Part shown: positions 1 through 7,885 of the stretch, piece after piece
Layout: each line of letters starts with the position of its first letter
Numbering within the stretch: position 1 is the first letter of the stretch
Source: a bacterium
GTDB taxonomy: Bacteria; SZUA-182
Direction of reading: 5' to 3'
NCBI GenBank assembly: GCA_003230635.1
Contig: QIFF01000173.1
Location: 1-13,449, forward strand
DNA length: 13,449 nucleotides
Notes under the pieces: generated by a model
The model's database searches: none
Told to the model about the DNA's origin: nothing
The model's input: only the letters and a program-made list of their open reading frames with translations
Translations under genes and position numbers: made by a program

Positions 1-291
1 CTGGTCGGACACTCACACCTTCCCAAAATCGTGGTAGAGGATGGGACAACCTACTGGATTCACTCCAGTTCCGAAATAGCGATTGAGGAAGGAAAACGCT
101 ATATAATTAACGTAGGGAGTGTCGGCCAACCGCGGGATGGGAATGTAAAGGCCTGTTATGCTCTCTATAATACAGTAACCAACTGTTTTCAACTGCGGCG
201 CGTAAGCTACGACCTGGTCACCACCCAAGAGAAGATGCTGCTGGCTGGTTTGCCCTATTGCTTGGCTGCCCGCCTGGCTCTGGGGCAGTGA
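1..291 (+). CDS. Metallophosphoesterase (calcineurin-like), C-terminal fragment, 5' end outside window
   Basis: The reading frame is open from base 1 and stops with TGA at 289-291, giving 96 residues of C-terminus. The fragment begins LVGHSHLP, the GHxH metal-binding motif (His4 and His6 of the fragment) found near the C-terminus of YfcE/MJ0936-type phosphodiesterases. About 35 residues later comes INVGSVGQPRDG, the second hallmark of the same family, in which the Asn-Xaa-Gly-Ser stretch follows the metal site. Full-length members are usually about 160-250 residues, so more than half of the gene lies upstream. These are cytosolic Mn/Ni-dependent phosphodiesterases or phosphatases with varied substrates, and the substrate cannot be told from this piece. 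An ATG at base 31 is in frame but is not the start, because the conserved GHSH motif lies before it. No terminator hairpin with a T-run follows; a repeat element starts 17 bases after the stop. Confidence 0.85.
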   Translation: MVGHSHLPKIVVEDGTTYWIHSSSEIAIEEGKRYIINVGSVGQPRDGNVKACYALYNTVTNCFQLRRVSYDLVTTQEKMLLAGLPYCLAARLALGQ

Positions 292-307
292 CCGGAATTG
301 TTCATAT

Positions 308-442
308 GGGCACCTTGAAAAATGGCCTTTTCGCCCAATATCTGCGTTATGCTCAAAATTTAATCCTCGGAATATCAAACATATGCCTGCGGTTAAAGCA
401 TGCCTTGATCTTGAACGAAAATTCTCATTTTTCAAAGCACCC
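308..442. repeat. 135-bp element with imperfect inverted ends, MITE-like
   Basis: The left end at 308-325 (gggcaccttgaaaaatgg) and the right end at 425-442 (tcatttttcaaagcaccc) are inverted copies that match at 14 of 18 positions. The element starts 17 bases after the upstream stop codon. Its end sequence gggcaccttgaaa reappears at the ends of the unrelated-looking element at 7761-7885. No transposase is encoded and I see no clear target-site duplication. The open frame that crosses it on the minus strand has no recognisable domain and is probably not a gene. A non-autonomous mobile repeat is the simplest reading; a transcription-end structure for the upstream gene is the alternative. Confidence 0.5.
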
Positions 443-488
443 TAAAGGAATAATCCCCTCCCCGCCGATTTTGCCGTCTGGCTGCGCC

Positions 489-568
489 TGTCCTCGAGAA
501 ATCGGGGATTGGCCTGCCGGCCAACAAACTTCACGGTCACCCCACGTTTCTCCGATTCCTCGAGGACA
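489..568. repeat. 80-bp inverted repeat enclosing a second hairpin
   Basis: Bases 489-506 (tgtcctcgagaaatcggg) and 551-568 pair as inverted copies at 16 of 18 positions. Inside this lies a perfect hairpin, ttggcc (509-514) and ggccaa (519-524) around the loop tgcc. The result is a large stem with an internal arm. No T-run follows either stem, so it is not a standard terminator. It could be the second half of the mobile repeat that starts at 308, or a structured RNA; I do not recognise it as a known riboswitch. Confidence 0.4.
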
Positions 569-715
569 TGATTTGTGAATAATGCGGGATAAAACGGCTG
601 AAACCTGGTGCAATATTTGCATATATAGTTTGTGGACCTTAGCGCGTGCTGTCGGCTTGGGAAAATCGTTTATTTTCCAGTTGTTGCTAAGCACGACGGC
701 GGGTGTGCTATCTAT
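569..715. other. Intergenic spacer before the giant gene; one small hairpin
   Basis: No gene was found here on either strand. Bases 660-666 (ggaaaat) and 672-678 (attttcc) form a 7-bp stem with a 5-base loop. Short complementary pieces around 639-650 and 686-695 (cgtgct with agcacg) could add further pairing. The stretch ends at the -35 box of the promoter for the giant gene, so it lies upstream of that transcript. Confidence 0.3.
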
Positions 716-744
716 TTGCCAACTCCTTAAACTATATGTATAAT
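716..744 (+). promoter_or_regulatory. Sigma-A-type promoter for the giant exported protein
   Basis: A TTGCCA -35 box (716-721, 5 of 6 to consensus) is followed after exactly 17 bases by a perfect TATAAT -10 box (739-744). It sits about 40 bases before the ATG at 792. A 7-base inverted repeat, aactcct at 721-727 and aggagtt at 751-757, brackets the -10 region and could be an operator or an early mRNA stem. That the promoter drives the gene at 792 is inferred from position. Confidence 0.7.
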
Positions 745-791
745 TAGAATAGGAGTTAGTTTATTTATAGGTTAACCTAGGAAAGGTGTAG

Positions 792-3700
792 ATGAAACTC
801 GGGTCTAAAAGATTCAAACTAGGGACGGGGTGGGGGACCCTTATCCTTCTTCTATTATTGGCTGGTAACGCCCTGGCGGCTAACTGCGATAGCTGTATTT
901 TTGTAAAGCCCGCCGGGAATGATGCCAATGACGGCCTTAGTTGGGATACCGCCAAGAAAACCATTAGCGCCGCCCTACGCACTGCCGGTAGTGGAGATAC
1001 CATCCATGTGGCTCAGGGTACTTACCAGGAAAACATTGCCCTCAAGAGTAATGTTAACTTGTTGGGAGGCTACTCCGGTGACGGGGGGCGGGTGCTTTAT
1101 GACAGTACTATAAACGGTATGGATAAGGGTTCGGTAGTAACGGCTACCAATGTTAACCAAGGCAAGCTGGATGGGTTTACTATTACCAACGGAGATGCCA
1201 CCTACGGCGGGGGTATTTTTGCTCAAGGCGGGTCTGTCGTTATAAGCAATAACAAGATTGAAGACAACGATGCCAGCAATGGAGGTGGGGTTTATTTAAC
1301 AGGTTTTAGCGGCAGATTCAGCAATAACCTTGTTCAAAATAACCGTGCTTCAAGGGGAGCTGGACTTTATTGCAACAGACTGCAAGCAGCGGGAGAAGTT
1401 GACAACAACACGATTAAGAACAATACCGCCAGTATGAGTGGGGGCGGGATTTCTCTCTATAATTCTACGGGGGAGTTATACAACAACACCATTCAGGGGA
1501 ATAAGGCTTTCAGCGGGCCGGGAGGAGGGGTTCATATTGCTGATTTTTCAGGTCTATTTGCCAATAATCTCTTGGATAATAACTCGGCCCGGAATGGCGG
1601 CGGCGGTTATCTGACTGATTTCAGCTTCGGGGGGATGATCCTCAACTGCACCGTCGCCAATAACTCCACCACTGGTCTCGGCGATGGTTTCTTTGTTGAT
1701 ACTGATTTTGACGGGCAGATCAAAAATACGATTATTTGGAATAACGGGGATGATGCCATTTACTGCGAGTCAGCTCTATCCGGGGTAACTTATTGTGACA
1801 TTGAGGGCGGTTATCCGGGGGTTGGAAATATAGATGCCGATCCCCTTTTTACCGGCAACTACCGGTTGCGAGGCGGCTCTCCCTGTATTAAGGCAGGAGA
1901 TGACGGGACCAATATGGGCCATACGGGTGGGGGTGAGGTTGGTGAATCATCGGTGAGCAATCAGCGCCCAGTGGCTGCTGCCGGTAACAATCAAGCAGTT
2001 GAAGCTGCCTCCTGCGACGGGGCTGAGGTAACCTTGGACGGCTCGGGGTCTTCTGACCCGGACGGCTGTATAGTAAGCTATGGCTGGACTTGGGCGGGCG
2101 GTACAGCCAGCGGCTGCAGTCCAAGCGCTTTATTACCCCTCGGTACTCATGTCGTCACCCTTACAGTAAGCGATGGTGAGTTAACAGATACCGATACGGT
2201 AAGTATTACTGTGGGGTATACCTCCAATAACATCATCGCCATCACCTCGCCGCAGGACGAAGCCTGTGTCAGCAGTTCGCCCATCACTGTGAGCGGTTTA
2301 GTTGGCGGCGATTGCGTCACAGTAGAGGTAAACGGGGTTGATGAAGTAACCATCTATGAGGACAACAGCTTCAGCGCTTCTGATGTGCCGCTTTTGGAAG
2401 GAGACAATGAAATTACCGCCGTTGTCACCAACACGGCTGATGGAAGTACCGGCAGCGACACTATTACGGTTACTTTGGATACCATTGACCCCGAGGTTAT
2501 CATCACCTCACATGAGGAGGGAGAGTGTGTTAACAGCTCGCCTATTACTGTAACCTATACTGTTGACGGCGTGGAGAAATCTGTTTCCAAGGAACTTGAC
2601 GAAGGAACAAACACCATAACCGTTGAGGGAACCGACGATTGTGGCAACACTGGCTCTGACGAAATTATAGTCACCCTGGATACTATTCTTCCCGAGGTTG
2701 TCATCACCTCACATGAGAATGGGGAGATTGTTTGTGACGTGTCAATCACAGTTACTTACACCGTTGACGGAGAAGAAAAATCTGTTTCCAAAAATTTAAA
2801 TGAGGGGGCAAACACCATAACCATCAGTGATACTGACGGCTGTGACAACACCGGCTCTGACTCAATTGTCGTTCACCGGGATGTTGCCCCAGAAGTAGCT
2901 GACATCCCTGATCAGAGCATAAATGAAGGGGCTGAGTTTACCAGCATTAACCTGGATGACTATGTAACGGATACATACGATTCTGACAGCACAATCGGCT
3001 GGACTTACTCCGGCAACAGCGAATTGACGGTAATCATTGGTAGCGACCGGGTAGCCACCATCAGCATACCAGATACCGATTGGAACGGTGGGGAGAGAAT
3101 AACCTTTACTACCAATCCTGATCCCTGCGGATTCAGTGACAGTGATGCAGCTACTTTTACCGTTCAGGATATCACCACCCCCAGCAGCTCCGCCAATCCT
3201 GCGGGAGGAACCTACACCAGCACCCAGAGCGTAACCCTCACGGCGGATGATTCAGCAGCCACCATTTACTACACTACAGACGGTTCAACCCCAACCACTG
3301 GTTCCAGCACCTACTCATCTGCCATCTCCATTTCCACTGACACCACCCTCAATTTCTTTGCTGAGGATGCTGCCGGCAACCAGGAGTCGGTAAACACTGA
3401 AAGCTATACCATAGTCACCTGTAAAGGAGCTTTGAGTATTTCTCGGGCAACATACCCGGCAAGTAAGTGGAGTGATATTTCCAGTTTAGTTATGCCTACT
3501 ACCAGTAGTTCGAATGCAACCATAACTTGCGATGCTCCCGAGAAATTACCAGTAGGTACAACCACCGTTACCTGTACTATTAAAGATGCAGCCGGTAATA
3601 GTTCTACCTGCACAACTACAGTAACGGTGAGCGCCGGAAATGCCCCCTCAATTTCATGTCCTTCTAATATAAGCGTGGCGGCAGGGAGTGGGTGTAAGAC

Positions 3701-6350
3701 CTCTTTTAGTTCTTTCTCAAGCACTTTTGTGGCTACAGCTACGGATCACAACGGCAGTTCTCTTACTGTAACCAACGATGCTCCGGATAGCTTCTCTTTA
3801 GGGACTACTACCACGGTTACCTTTACCGCCACTGATGATGATATGGGCAAGAGTTCTAGCTGTACAGCCACGGTTACTGTAGTGGATGAAACCGCTCCAA
3901 TAATTACCTGCCCCTCTGACAGGACAGTAACCACGGAAAGCAACGAAACCACTGTTTCCTTAAGTCTTGCAGCCACGGCGACAGATGAATGCAGCACACC
4001 AACTGTTACTAACAACGCTCCAGGCAGCTATCCAATAGGAGATACTACGGTCACCTTTACCGCAAGCGATACTGCGGGAAACAACAGTAGTTGCAGCACT
4101 AAGGTAACGGTTAACGCCAGTGGGCTGGCAGGCGGGAGCAAGGTTGTGGAAGAAGGCTCTACTTCTGCGGCTGCCTCGGCGGTCTCCGCTGGGGGAGGGA
4201 CTGCCGCTGCCGGGGGAGAAACAAAAGAAACTAGCGCCAAAGAAAAAACGGAAGGAACCGGCAAAGGGGAAGAAACTGGCGCCGGGGCAATCAAGCTGGT
4301 TATTCTTTCTCCCGCAAGTGGGACGGTGGTCAGCTCAAGCCCTATTATCGTCCGCTACAGCCTTAACGGTGCGGCCAAGTCTGTTGCTAGAGCACTTACT
4401 GAAGGGAACAACAGCATTACCATTGCGGAAACTGACTCCTCCGGGCGTAGCGGCTCGGCCTCAATTACCGTGACCCTGGACAGTACCCCCCCCAAGGTTG
4501 TGATTACCTCTCCTGGGAACGGGGTTACGCTTGCGGCCACCCCCATTACCGTCAATTATACCCTTGATGACAAAACCAAGAAGGTTGTGTCTAAGGCACT
4601 CGAGGAGGGTGCAAATATCATCACTATTGAGGAGACGGATAGCTTAGGGCGGGTTGGTTCAGACACGATTACTGTTAACCTGGACAGCGTTGCTCCGGTA
4701 GTTATTATTACCTCACCTGAGAATGGGGCTACCGTTGCTACAACGCCGGTTACTGTCAGTTATACCGTTAACGGGGAACTCAAGACCGTCTCCAAAGAAC
4801 TTACTGAAGGAGAGAACACGATTAGCATTGAAGAGACTGACCGCTTTGGCCGCAAGGGGTCGGATTCTATTACGCTTACCCTGGATCCCAATGCTCCGGT
4901 GGTAGTTATTACCTCTCCCGCTCCCGGGGCGACAGTTGATTCAACACCGGTTACAGTTAATTATACCCTTGATGGGGCAGCCAAATCTATTTCTAAAGAA
5001 CTTGTTGAGGGTGCAAATACCATCACTATCAGCGAGACCAACGCCTCCGGTCAGACCGGCTCGGCCTCCATTACGGTGATTCTGGATACCACTGCCCCGC
5101 TGGTTACCATTACCTCACCCAAGGACGGGGTTACCGTTGCTTCCTCGCCCATTACAGTTACTTATACTGTTGACGGGGCCATCAAAACTGTTTCTAAGGC
5201 ACTCACTGAGGGCAAAAATACCATTAGCATTACCGAGACGGACTCTCTCGGGCGCAGCGGTTCGACTTCCATTACTGTTACCATGGATTCCTCTGTCCCC
5301 GCGGTTGTCATTACCTCGCACAAGGACGGGGATACGGTGGCGGCAACACCGATTATTGTGGAATATACTGTTGATGGAACTCCCAAGCGTGTATCCTGGG
5401 ACCTTGTTGAGGGGCCGAACAATGTCAGCATTAAAGAAACAGACGCCTTTGGCCGCACCGGCTCAGCTTCCATCACCCTTACTTTGGCACGCGCACCGCT
5501 GGTCTGTCCCAAGGATCTGACGGTAGAGCAAGAAACTCCTCAGGGAACAAAGGTAGCGCTAAGAGCAAGTGCGCCCGACCCCGCCAAGCCGGTGAAGAAC
5601 ATTACCAGCGACCGGCCCAAAATCTTCCCTCCAGGGACTACCACCGTCACCTTTAAGGGTAAGACCAAAGATGGAGAAACGGTCACTTGTAGCTGCAAGG
5701 TAACTATTGAGGACACTACACCACCGAGAGTAGCCTTGCTGCTCAGTCCCAAAAAGGAGGTGTATTTCAGCAGCGATTCATTCTTTATTACCTATCTGGT
5801 AAAGGACAAAGCGGACGCCAAGCCCGAGGTCAAGCTGGAACTGATCAATGGTGAAAAGGGGAAAGCTAAAGACATTACCGCTTCCGCATCCCTGCCGCTG
5901 AAAATGGATAACTATGTGGGAGATAATTCCCTTACTTTCACCGCCACTGATGCGGCCGGGAACAAGAGCAGCGTGACAGTTAAGTTCAAGGTGATTTTGA
6001 AACTGGATTCCTCCCATTTGCAGATTACACCCAAGGTCTTGAAGCTCAAGCCGGGGATTTTCACTCTCACCCTTACCTTCCCTGAACCCTATGACCTGGG
6101 CGGCATCAGCAATGTAACCGCTGACGGAGCGCCGGCTGAAGAGATTAAGTTTGAGAGGAAAACCACCAAGAAAAAAGTGAAGGTGGTCAAGGCCCAGCTT
6201 AAATTCCGGCGGGAGAAGATTACCGTTAAACCCATTGATAACAAGTTTGAGATCAAGGGTGAGTTTGTCCATCAAGGAGCCAAATGCCAGTTTGTCGGCT
6301 ATGCCAGTATTGATAAAGTAGAGGCAGAGAAAAAGAAGAAAAGTAAGTGA
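792..6350 (+). CDS. Giant exported beta-helix / PKD / Ig-repeat / HYR protein (1852 aa)
   Basis: A secreted or surface multidomain protein of unknown specific role. The start is ATG at 792, with aggaaaggtg (779-788) just upstream. Residues 1-29 form a Sec signal peptide: KRFK, a leucine run (about 17-23), then the AxA cleavage site A27-L28-A29. Residues about 36-365 are a right-handed parallel beta-helix that opens VKPAGNDANDGLSWDTAKK and has many NN/GGG turns. Then follow PKD (about 390-475), Ig-like repeats (about 479-697), a cadherin/Ig-like stretch (about 698-795), a CHB_HEX_C-type domain (about 796-875, IYYTTDGSTPT), three HYR-like domains (about 877-1110), an Ala/Gly/Glu/Lys-rich linker (about 1111-1166), six Ig-like repeats of about 67 residues (about 1167-1565), another HYR (about 1566-1641), an Ig-like domain and a Lys-rich C-terminus. 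There is no LPXTG motif, SLH domain or C-terminal membrane helix. The domains suggest polysaccharide binding or adhesion, but no catalytic site is evident. Confidence 0.9.
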   Translation: MKLGSKRFKLGTGWGTLILLLLLAGNALAANCDSCIFVKPAGNDANDGLSWDTAKKTISAALRTAGSGDTIHVAQGTYQENIALKSNVNLLGGYSGDGGRVLYDSTINGMDKGSVVTATNVNQGKLDGFTITNGDATYGGGIFAQGGSVVISNNKIEDNDASNGGGVYLTGFSGRFSNNLVQNNRASRGAGLYCNRLQAAGEVDNNTIKNNTASMSGGGISLYNSTGELYNNTIQGNKAFSGPGGGVHIADFSGLFANNLLDNNSARNGGGGYLTDFSFGGMILNCTVANNSTTGLGDGFFVDTDFDGQIKNTIIWNNGDDAIYCESALSGVTYCDIEGGYPGVGNIDADPLFTGNYRLRGGSPCIKAGDDGTNMGHTGGGEVGESSVSNQRPVAAAGNNQAVEAASCDGAEVTLDGSGSSDPDGCIVSYGWTWAGGTASGCSPSALLPLGTHVVTLTVSDGELTDTDTVSITVGYTSNNIIAITSPQDEACVSSSPITVSGLVGGDCVTVEVNGVDEVTIYEDNSFSASDVPLLEGDNEITAVVTNTADGSTGSDTITVTLDTIDPEVIITSHEEGECVNSSPITVTYTVDGVEKSVSKELDEGTNTITVEGTDDCGNTGSDEIIVTLDTILPEVVITSHENGEIVCDVSITVTYTVDGEEKSVSKNLNEGANTITISDTDGCDNTGSDSIVVHRDVAPEVADIPDQSINEGAEFTSINLDDYVTDTYDSDSTIGWTYSGNSELTVIIGSDRVATISIPDTDWNGGERITFTTNPDPCGFSDSDAATFTVQDITTPSSSANPAGGTYTSTQSVTLTADDSAATIYYTTDGSTPTTGSSTYSSAISISTDTTLNFFAEDAAGNQESVNTESYTIVTCKGALSISRATYPASKWSDISSLVMPTTSSSNATITCDAPEKLPVGTTTVTCTIKDAAGNSSTCTTTVTVSAGNAPSISCPSNISVAAGSGCKTSFSSFSSTFVATATDHNGSSLTVTNDAPDSFSLGTTTTVTFTATDDDMGKSSSCTATVTVVDETAPIITCPSDRTVTTESNETTVSLSLAATATDECSTPTVTNNAPGSYPIGDTTVTFTASDTAGNNSSCSTKVTVNASGLAGGSKVVEEGSTSAAASAVSAGGGTAAAGGETKETSAKEKTEGTGKGEETGAGAIKLVILSPASGTVVSSSPIIVRYSLNGAAKSVARALTEGNNSITIAETDSSGRSGSASITVTLDSTPPKVVITSPGNGVTLAATPITVNYTLDDKTKKVVSKALEEGANIITIEETDSLGRVGSDTITVNLDSVAPVVIITSPENGATVATTPVTVSYTVNGELKTVSKELTEGENTISIEETDRFGRKGSDSITLTLDPNAPVVVITSPAPGATVDSTPVTVNYTLDGAAKSISKELVEGANTITISETNASGQTGSASITVILDTTAPLVTITSPKDGVTVASSPITVTYTVDGAIKTVSKALTEGKNTISITETDSLGRSGSTSITVTMDSSVPAVVITSHKDGDTVAATPIIVEYTVDGTPKRVSWDLVEGPNNVSIKETDAFGRTGSASITLTLARAPLVCPKDLTVEQETPQGTKVALRASAPDPAKPVKNITSDRPKIFPPGTTTVTFKGKTKDGETVTCSCKVTIEDTTPPRVALLLSPKKEVYFSSDSFFITYLVKDKADAKPEVKLELINGEKGKAKDITASASLPLKMDNYVGDNSLTFTATDAAGNKSSVTVKFKVILKLDSSHLQITPKVLKLKPGIFTLTLTFPEPYDLGGISNVTADGAPAEEIKFERKTTKKKVKVVKAQLKFRREKITVKPIDNKFEIKGEFVHQGAKCQFVGYASIDKVEAEKKKKSK
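4285..5487 (+). repeat. Six tandem ~201-bp coding repeats (Ig-like units)
   Basis: Within the giant gene, six consecutive units encode about 67 residues each. They share the pattern VVITSPxxGxTV, then TVxYTVDG, K-x-VSK-x-LxEG, NTITIxETD, GRxGS and SITVTLD. The APVV-type unit starts fall at about 4488, 4692, 4893, 5094 and 5295, so the spacing is 201 bases, with one unit of 204 from an extra Lys codon. The DNA copies are diverged, so the array is old or held apart by selection. Two related units with added cysteines lie earlier, at about 2480-2882. Confidence 0.85.
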
Positions 6351-6423
6351 AAAAGCCAAAAGAAAAACCAGCCAAAGTAACGCCGCATCATTCATAAAAC
6401 AACTAATTCAGGGATAGTGACGC

Positions 6424-6430
6424 AAGGGGA
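6424..6430 (+). promoter_or_regulatory. Ribosome binding site that fixes the GTG start of miaB
   Basis: The sequence aagggga lies 8 bases before the GTG at 6439. It supports that GTG as the start, which places the first cluster-ligating cysteine at residue 10, as expected for MiaB. I found no convincing promoter or terminator in the 88-base gap after the giant gene, so read-through from that gene is possible. Confidence 0.6.
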
Positions 6431-6438
6431 AAGTTAAA

Positions 6439-7746
6439 GTGTATTATCATATTATCTGCTTCGGATGCCAGATGAACGAGCACGATTCGGAGCAGATTGC
6501 CGGTTTGCTCGCCAGTGAGGGCTACCAGGCGACTGATGATGCCCGGCAGGCGGATGTCATTATTCTCAACACCTGCAGTGTCAGAGACAAGCCCGCCCAA
6601 AAGGTCTTTAGCCTTCTGGGACGCCTGAGGCCCCTTAAGACCTCCCGCCCGGAAACTATAATCGGGGTTTGCGGCTGCCTGGCCCAGGGAATGAAAGAGG
6701 AAATCCTGAAGCGGGCGCCCTACGTGGATTTAGTCTTTGGCACCCAGAACATTGAACACCTGCCCTCCTTGCTGCAACGGGTCAGAGAAAAACACACGCC
6801 CCAAATAGAGATTGTAGAAGGTCGCACCACTCCCACTGAGCGTAGAAATTTGATGCGTACCAGTCCCTTCAAGGCCTGGGTTACTATTATGGAGGGCTGT
6901 GACAATTTTTGCGCCTACTGCCTGGTGCCCTACGTGCGGGGGCGGGAGCGCAGCCGTCCCCGCCGGGAAATCATCCAGGAGGTGAGCGGGCTGGGCACTC
7001 AGGGGGTAAAAGAGATTACCCTGCTGGGGCAAAACGTCAACTCCTACGGCCATGACCTGCCTGCCGAGGTTAATTTTAGCCGGTTACTGTTCTTGCTGAA
7101 CGATGTTCCCGGCATTCAGCGCATTCGCTTTGTTACCTCGCACCCCAAGGATTTTAATGAGGAACTAATTCAGGCTATGCGCGATTTACCCAAGGTCTGC
7201 GAACATATTCACCTGCCGCTGCAGGCCGGCTCCAACCGCATTCTGGCGGCCATGAAGCGCCGCTACACCCGGGAGGATTACCTGGAGAGGGTGCAGCTTT
7301 TGCGCCAAGCCCTGCCGGCAGCGGAGATCGGCAGCGACATAATCGTAGGCTTTCCCGGAGAAACTGAGGATGATTTTAGCCAAACCCTGGATATGCTGGC
7401 CCAGGTGCGTTTTGACAGCCTGTTCTCCTTTATCTATTCCGACCGTCCCATGACCCAGGACAAAATTAAGGCCCCCCGCCTCCCCCGGGCCGTCAGCCGT
7501 CGGCGCTTTGAGCGCTTGTGGGAATTACAAAACCAAATCAATGCAGAAAAAAGTCAGGCCGTGGTGGGCAGAGTGGTAGAAGTGCTGGTGGAAGGCCCCA
7601 GCAAGAGCGACCCCTCACTCTTGACCGGCCGCAGCCGCAGCAACCGCCTGGTGCATTTTGCCGGAGAGGAAGAGTTGACTGGAAGGTTTGTTACCCTGAG
7701 AATCACCGCCGCCGGCAGACACAGCCTGCGCGGGCGGTTGGAGTAG
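6439..7746 (+). CDS. miaB: tRNA-2-methylthio-N6-dimethylallyladenosine synthase MiaB
   Basis: A cytosolic radical-SAM methylthiotransferase that adds a methylthio group to C2 of N6-isopentenyladenosine at position 37 of tRNAs reading U-starting codons. The 435-residue length is normal for the family. The N-terminal UPF0004 domain carries the auxiliary [4Fe-4S] ligands Cys10 (FGCQMNEHDSE), Cys46 (NTCSVRDK) and Cys80 (GVCGCLAQG). The radical-SAM cluster motif CDNFCAYC gives Cys154, Cys158 and Cys161, followed by VPYVRGRERSR. A TRAM RNA-binding domain occupies about residues 374-435. The CGCLAQG and CQMNEHDSE sequences point to MiaB rather than MtaB or RimO. The start is GTG at 6439. Its upstream neighbour is the unrelated giant gene, and downstream it converges on the glutamate synthase-like operon across a palindromic spacer. 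Confidence 0.96.
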   Translation: MYYHIICFGCQMNEHDSEQIAGLLASEGYQATDDARQADVIILNTCSVRDKPAQKVFSLLGRLRPLKTSRPETIIGVCGCLAQGMKEEILKRAPYVDLVFGTQNIEHLPSLLQRVREKHTPQIEIVEGRTTPTERRNLMRTSPFKAWVTIMEGCDNFCAYCLVPYVRGRERSRPRREIIQEVSGLGTQGVKEITLLGQNVNSYGHDLPAEVNFSRLLFLLNDVPGIQRIRFVTSHPKDFNEELIQAMRDLPKVCEHIHLPLQAGSNRILAAMKRRYTREDYLERVQLLRQALPAAEIGSDIIVGFPGETEDDFSQTLDMLAQVRFDSLFSFIYSDRPMTQDKIKAPRLPRAVSRRRFERLWELQNQINAEKSQAVVGRVVEVLVEGPSKSDPSLLTGRSRSNRLVHFAGEEELTGRFVTLRITAAGRHSLRGRLE

Positions 7747-7760
7747 GGGGCATCAGTATA

Positions 7761-7885
7761 GGGTATCTTGAAAAATTAGAATTGATGTTTCGGTCTGTCC
7801 TCAGGCCGAAACCAGTAAGGGGTACATGTTACCCTTAACCCTTTCGGCTTGAGACAAGCCGAAAGATCAATGTTTCAAGGTGCCC
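7761..7885. repeat. 125-bp inverted repeat with three consecutive hairpins between converging genes
   Basis: The outer ends gggtatcttgaaa (7761-7773) and tttcaaggtgccc (7873-7885) are inverted copies with two mismatches, and attgat also matches at the inner edge of each arm. Inside are three stems: 7787-7797 with 7802-7812 (11 bp, one G-T pair, loop tcct); 7816-7824 with 7830-7837 (8 bp, one bulged G); and 7841-7850 with 7856-7865 (10 bp perfect, loop gagac). Stems one and three resemble each other. The element fills the gap from 15 bases after the miaB stop to the base next to the stop of the minus-strand gene. It could end transcription from both sides, although only the minus-strand direction has a short T-run (complement of 7771-7775). 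Its end sequence matches that of the element at 308-442. Confidence 0.6.

Noticed and set aside
13..694. Minus-strand open frames of 140 and 89 residues in the first intergenic region
   Set aside because: They run antisense through the metallophosphoesterase end and through the inverted-repeat elements, show no known domain or convincing ribosome site, and are best explained as chance translation of repeats.
4285..5487. CRISPR-like array because of regular spacing
   Set aside because: The 201-base units are in-frame protein repeats without short identical repeats and unique spacers.
6010..6350. Cell-wall sorting signal at the C-terminus of the giant protein
   Set aside because: No LPXTG motif and no hydrophobic segment before the basic tail, so sortase anchoring is not supported.
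5778..6395. Minus-strand 205-residue open frame opposite the end of the giant gene
   Set aside because: It is antisense to a well-supported coding sequence, has no recognisable domain, and reflects the codon bias of the plus-strand gene.
7788..7865. Classical intrinsic terminator after miaB
   Set aside because: The stems are good but none is followed by a T-run in the plus direction; I record it as an inverted repeat with possible termination function.
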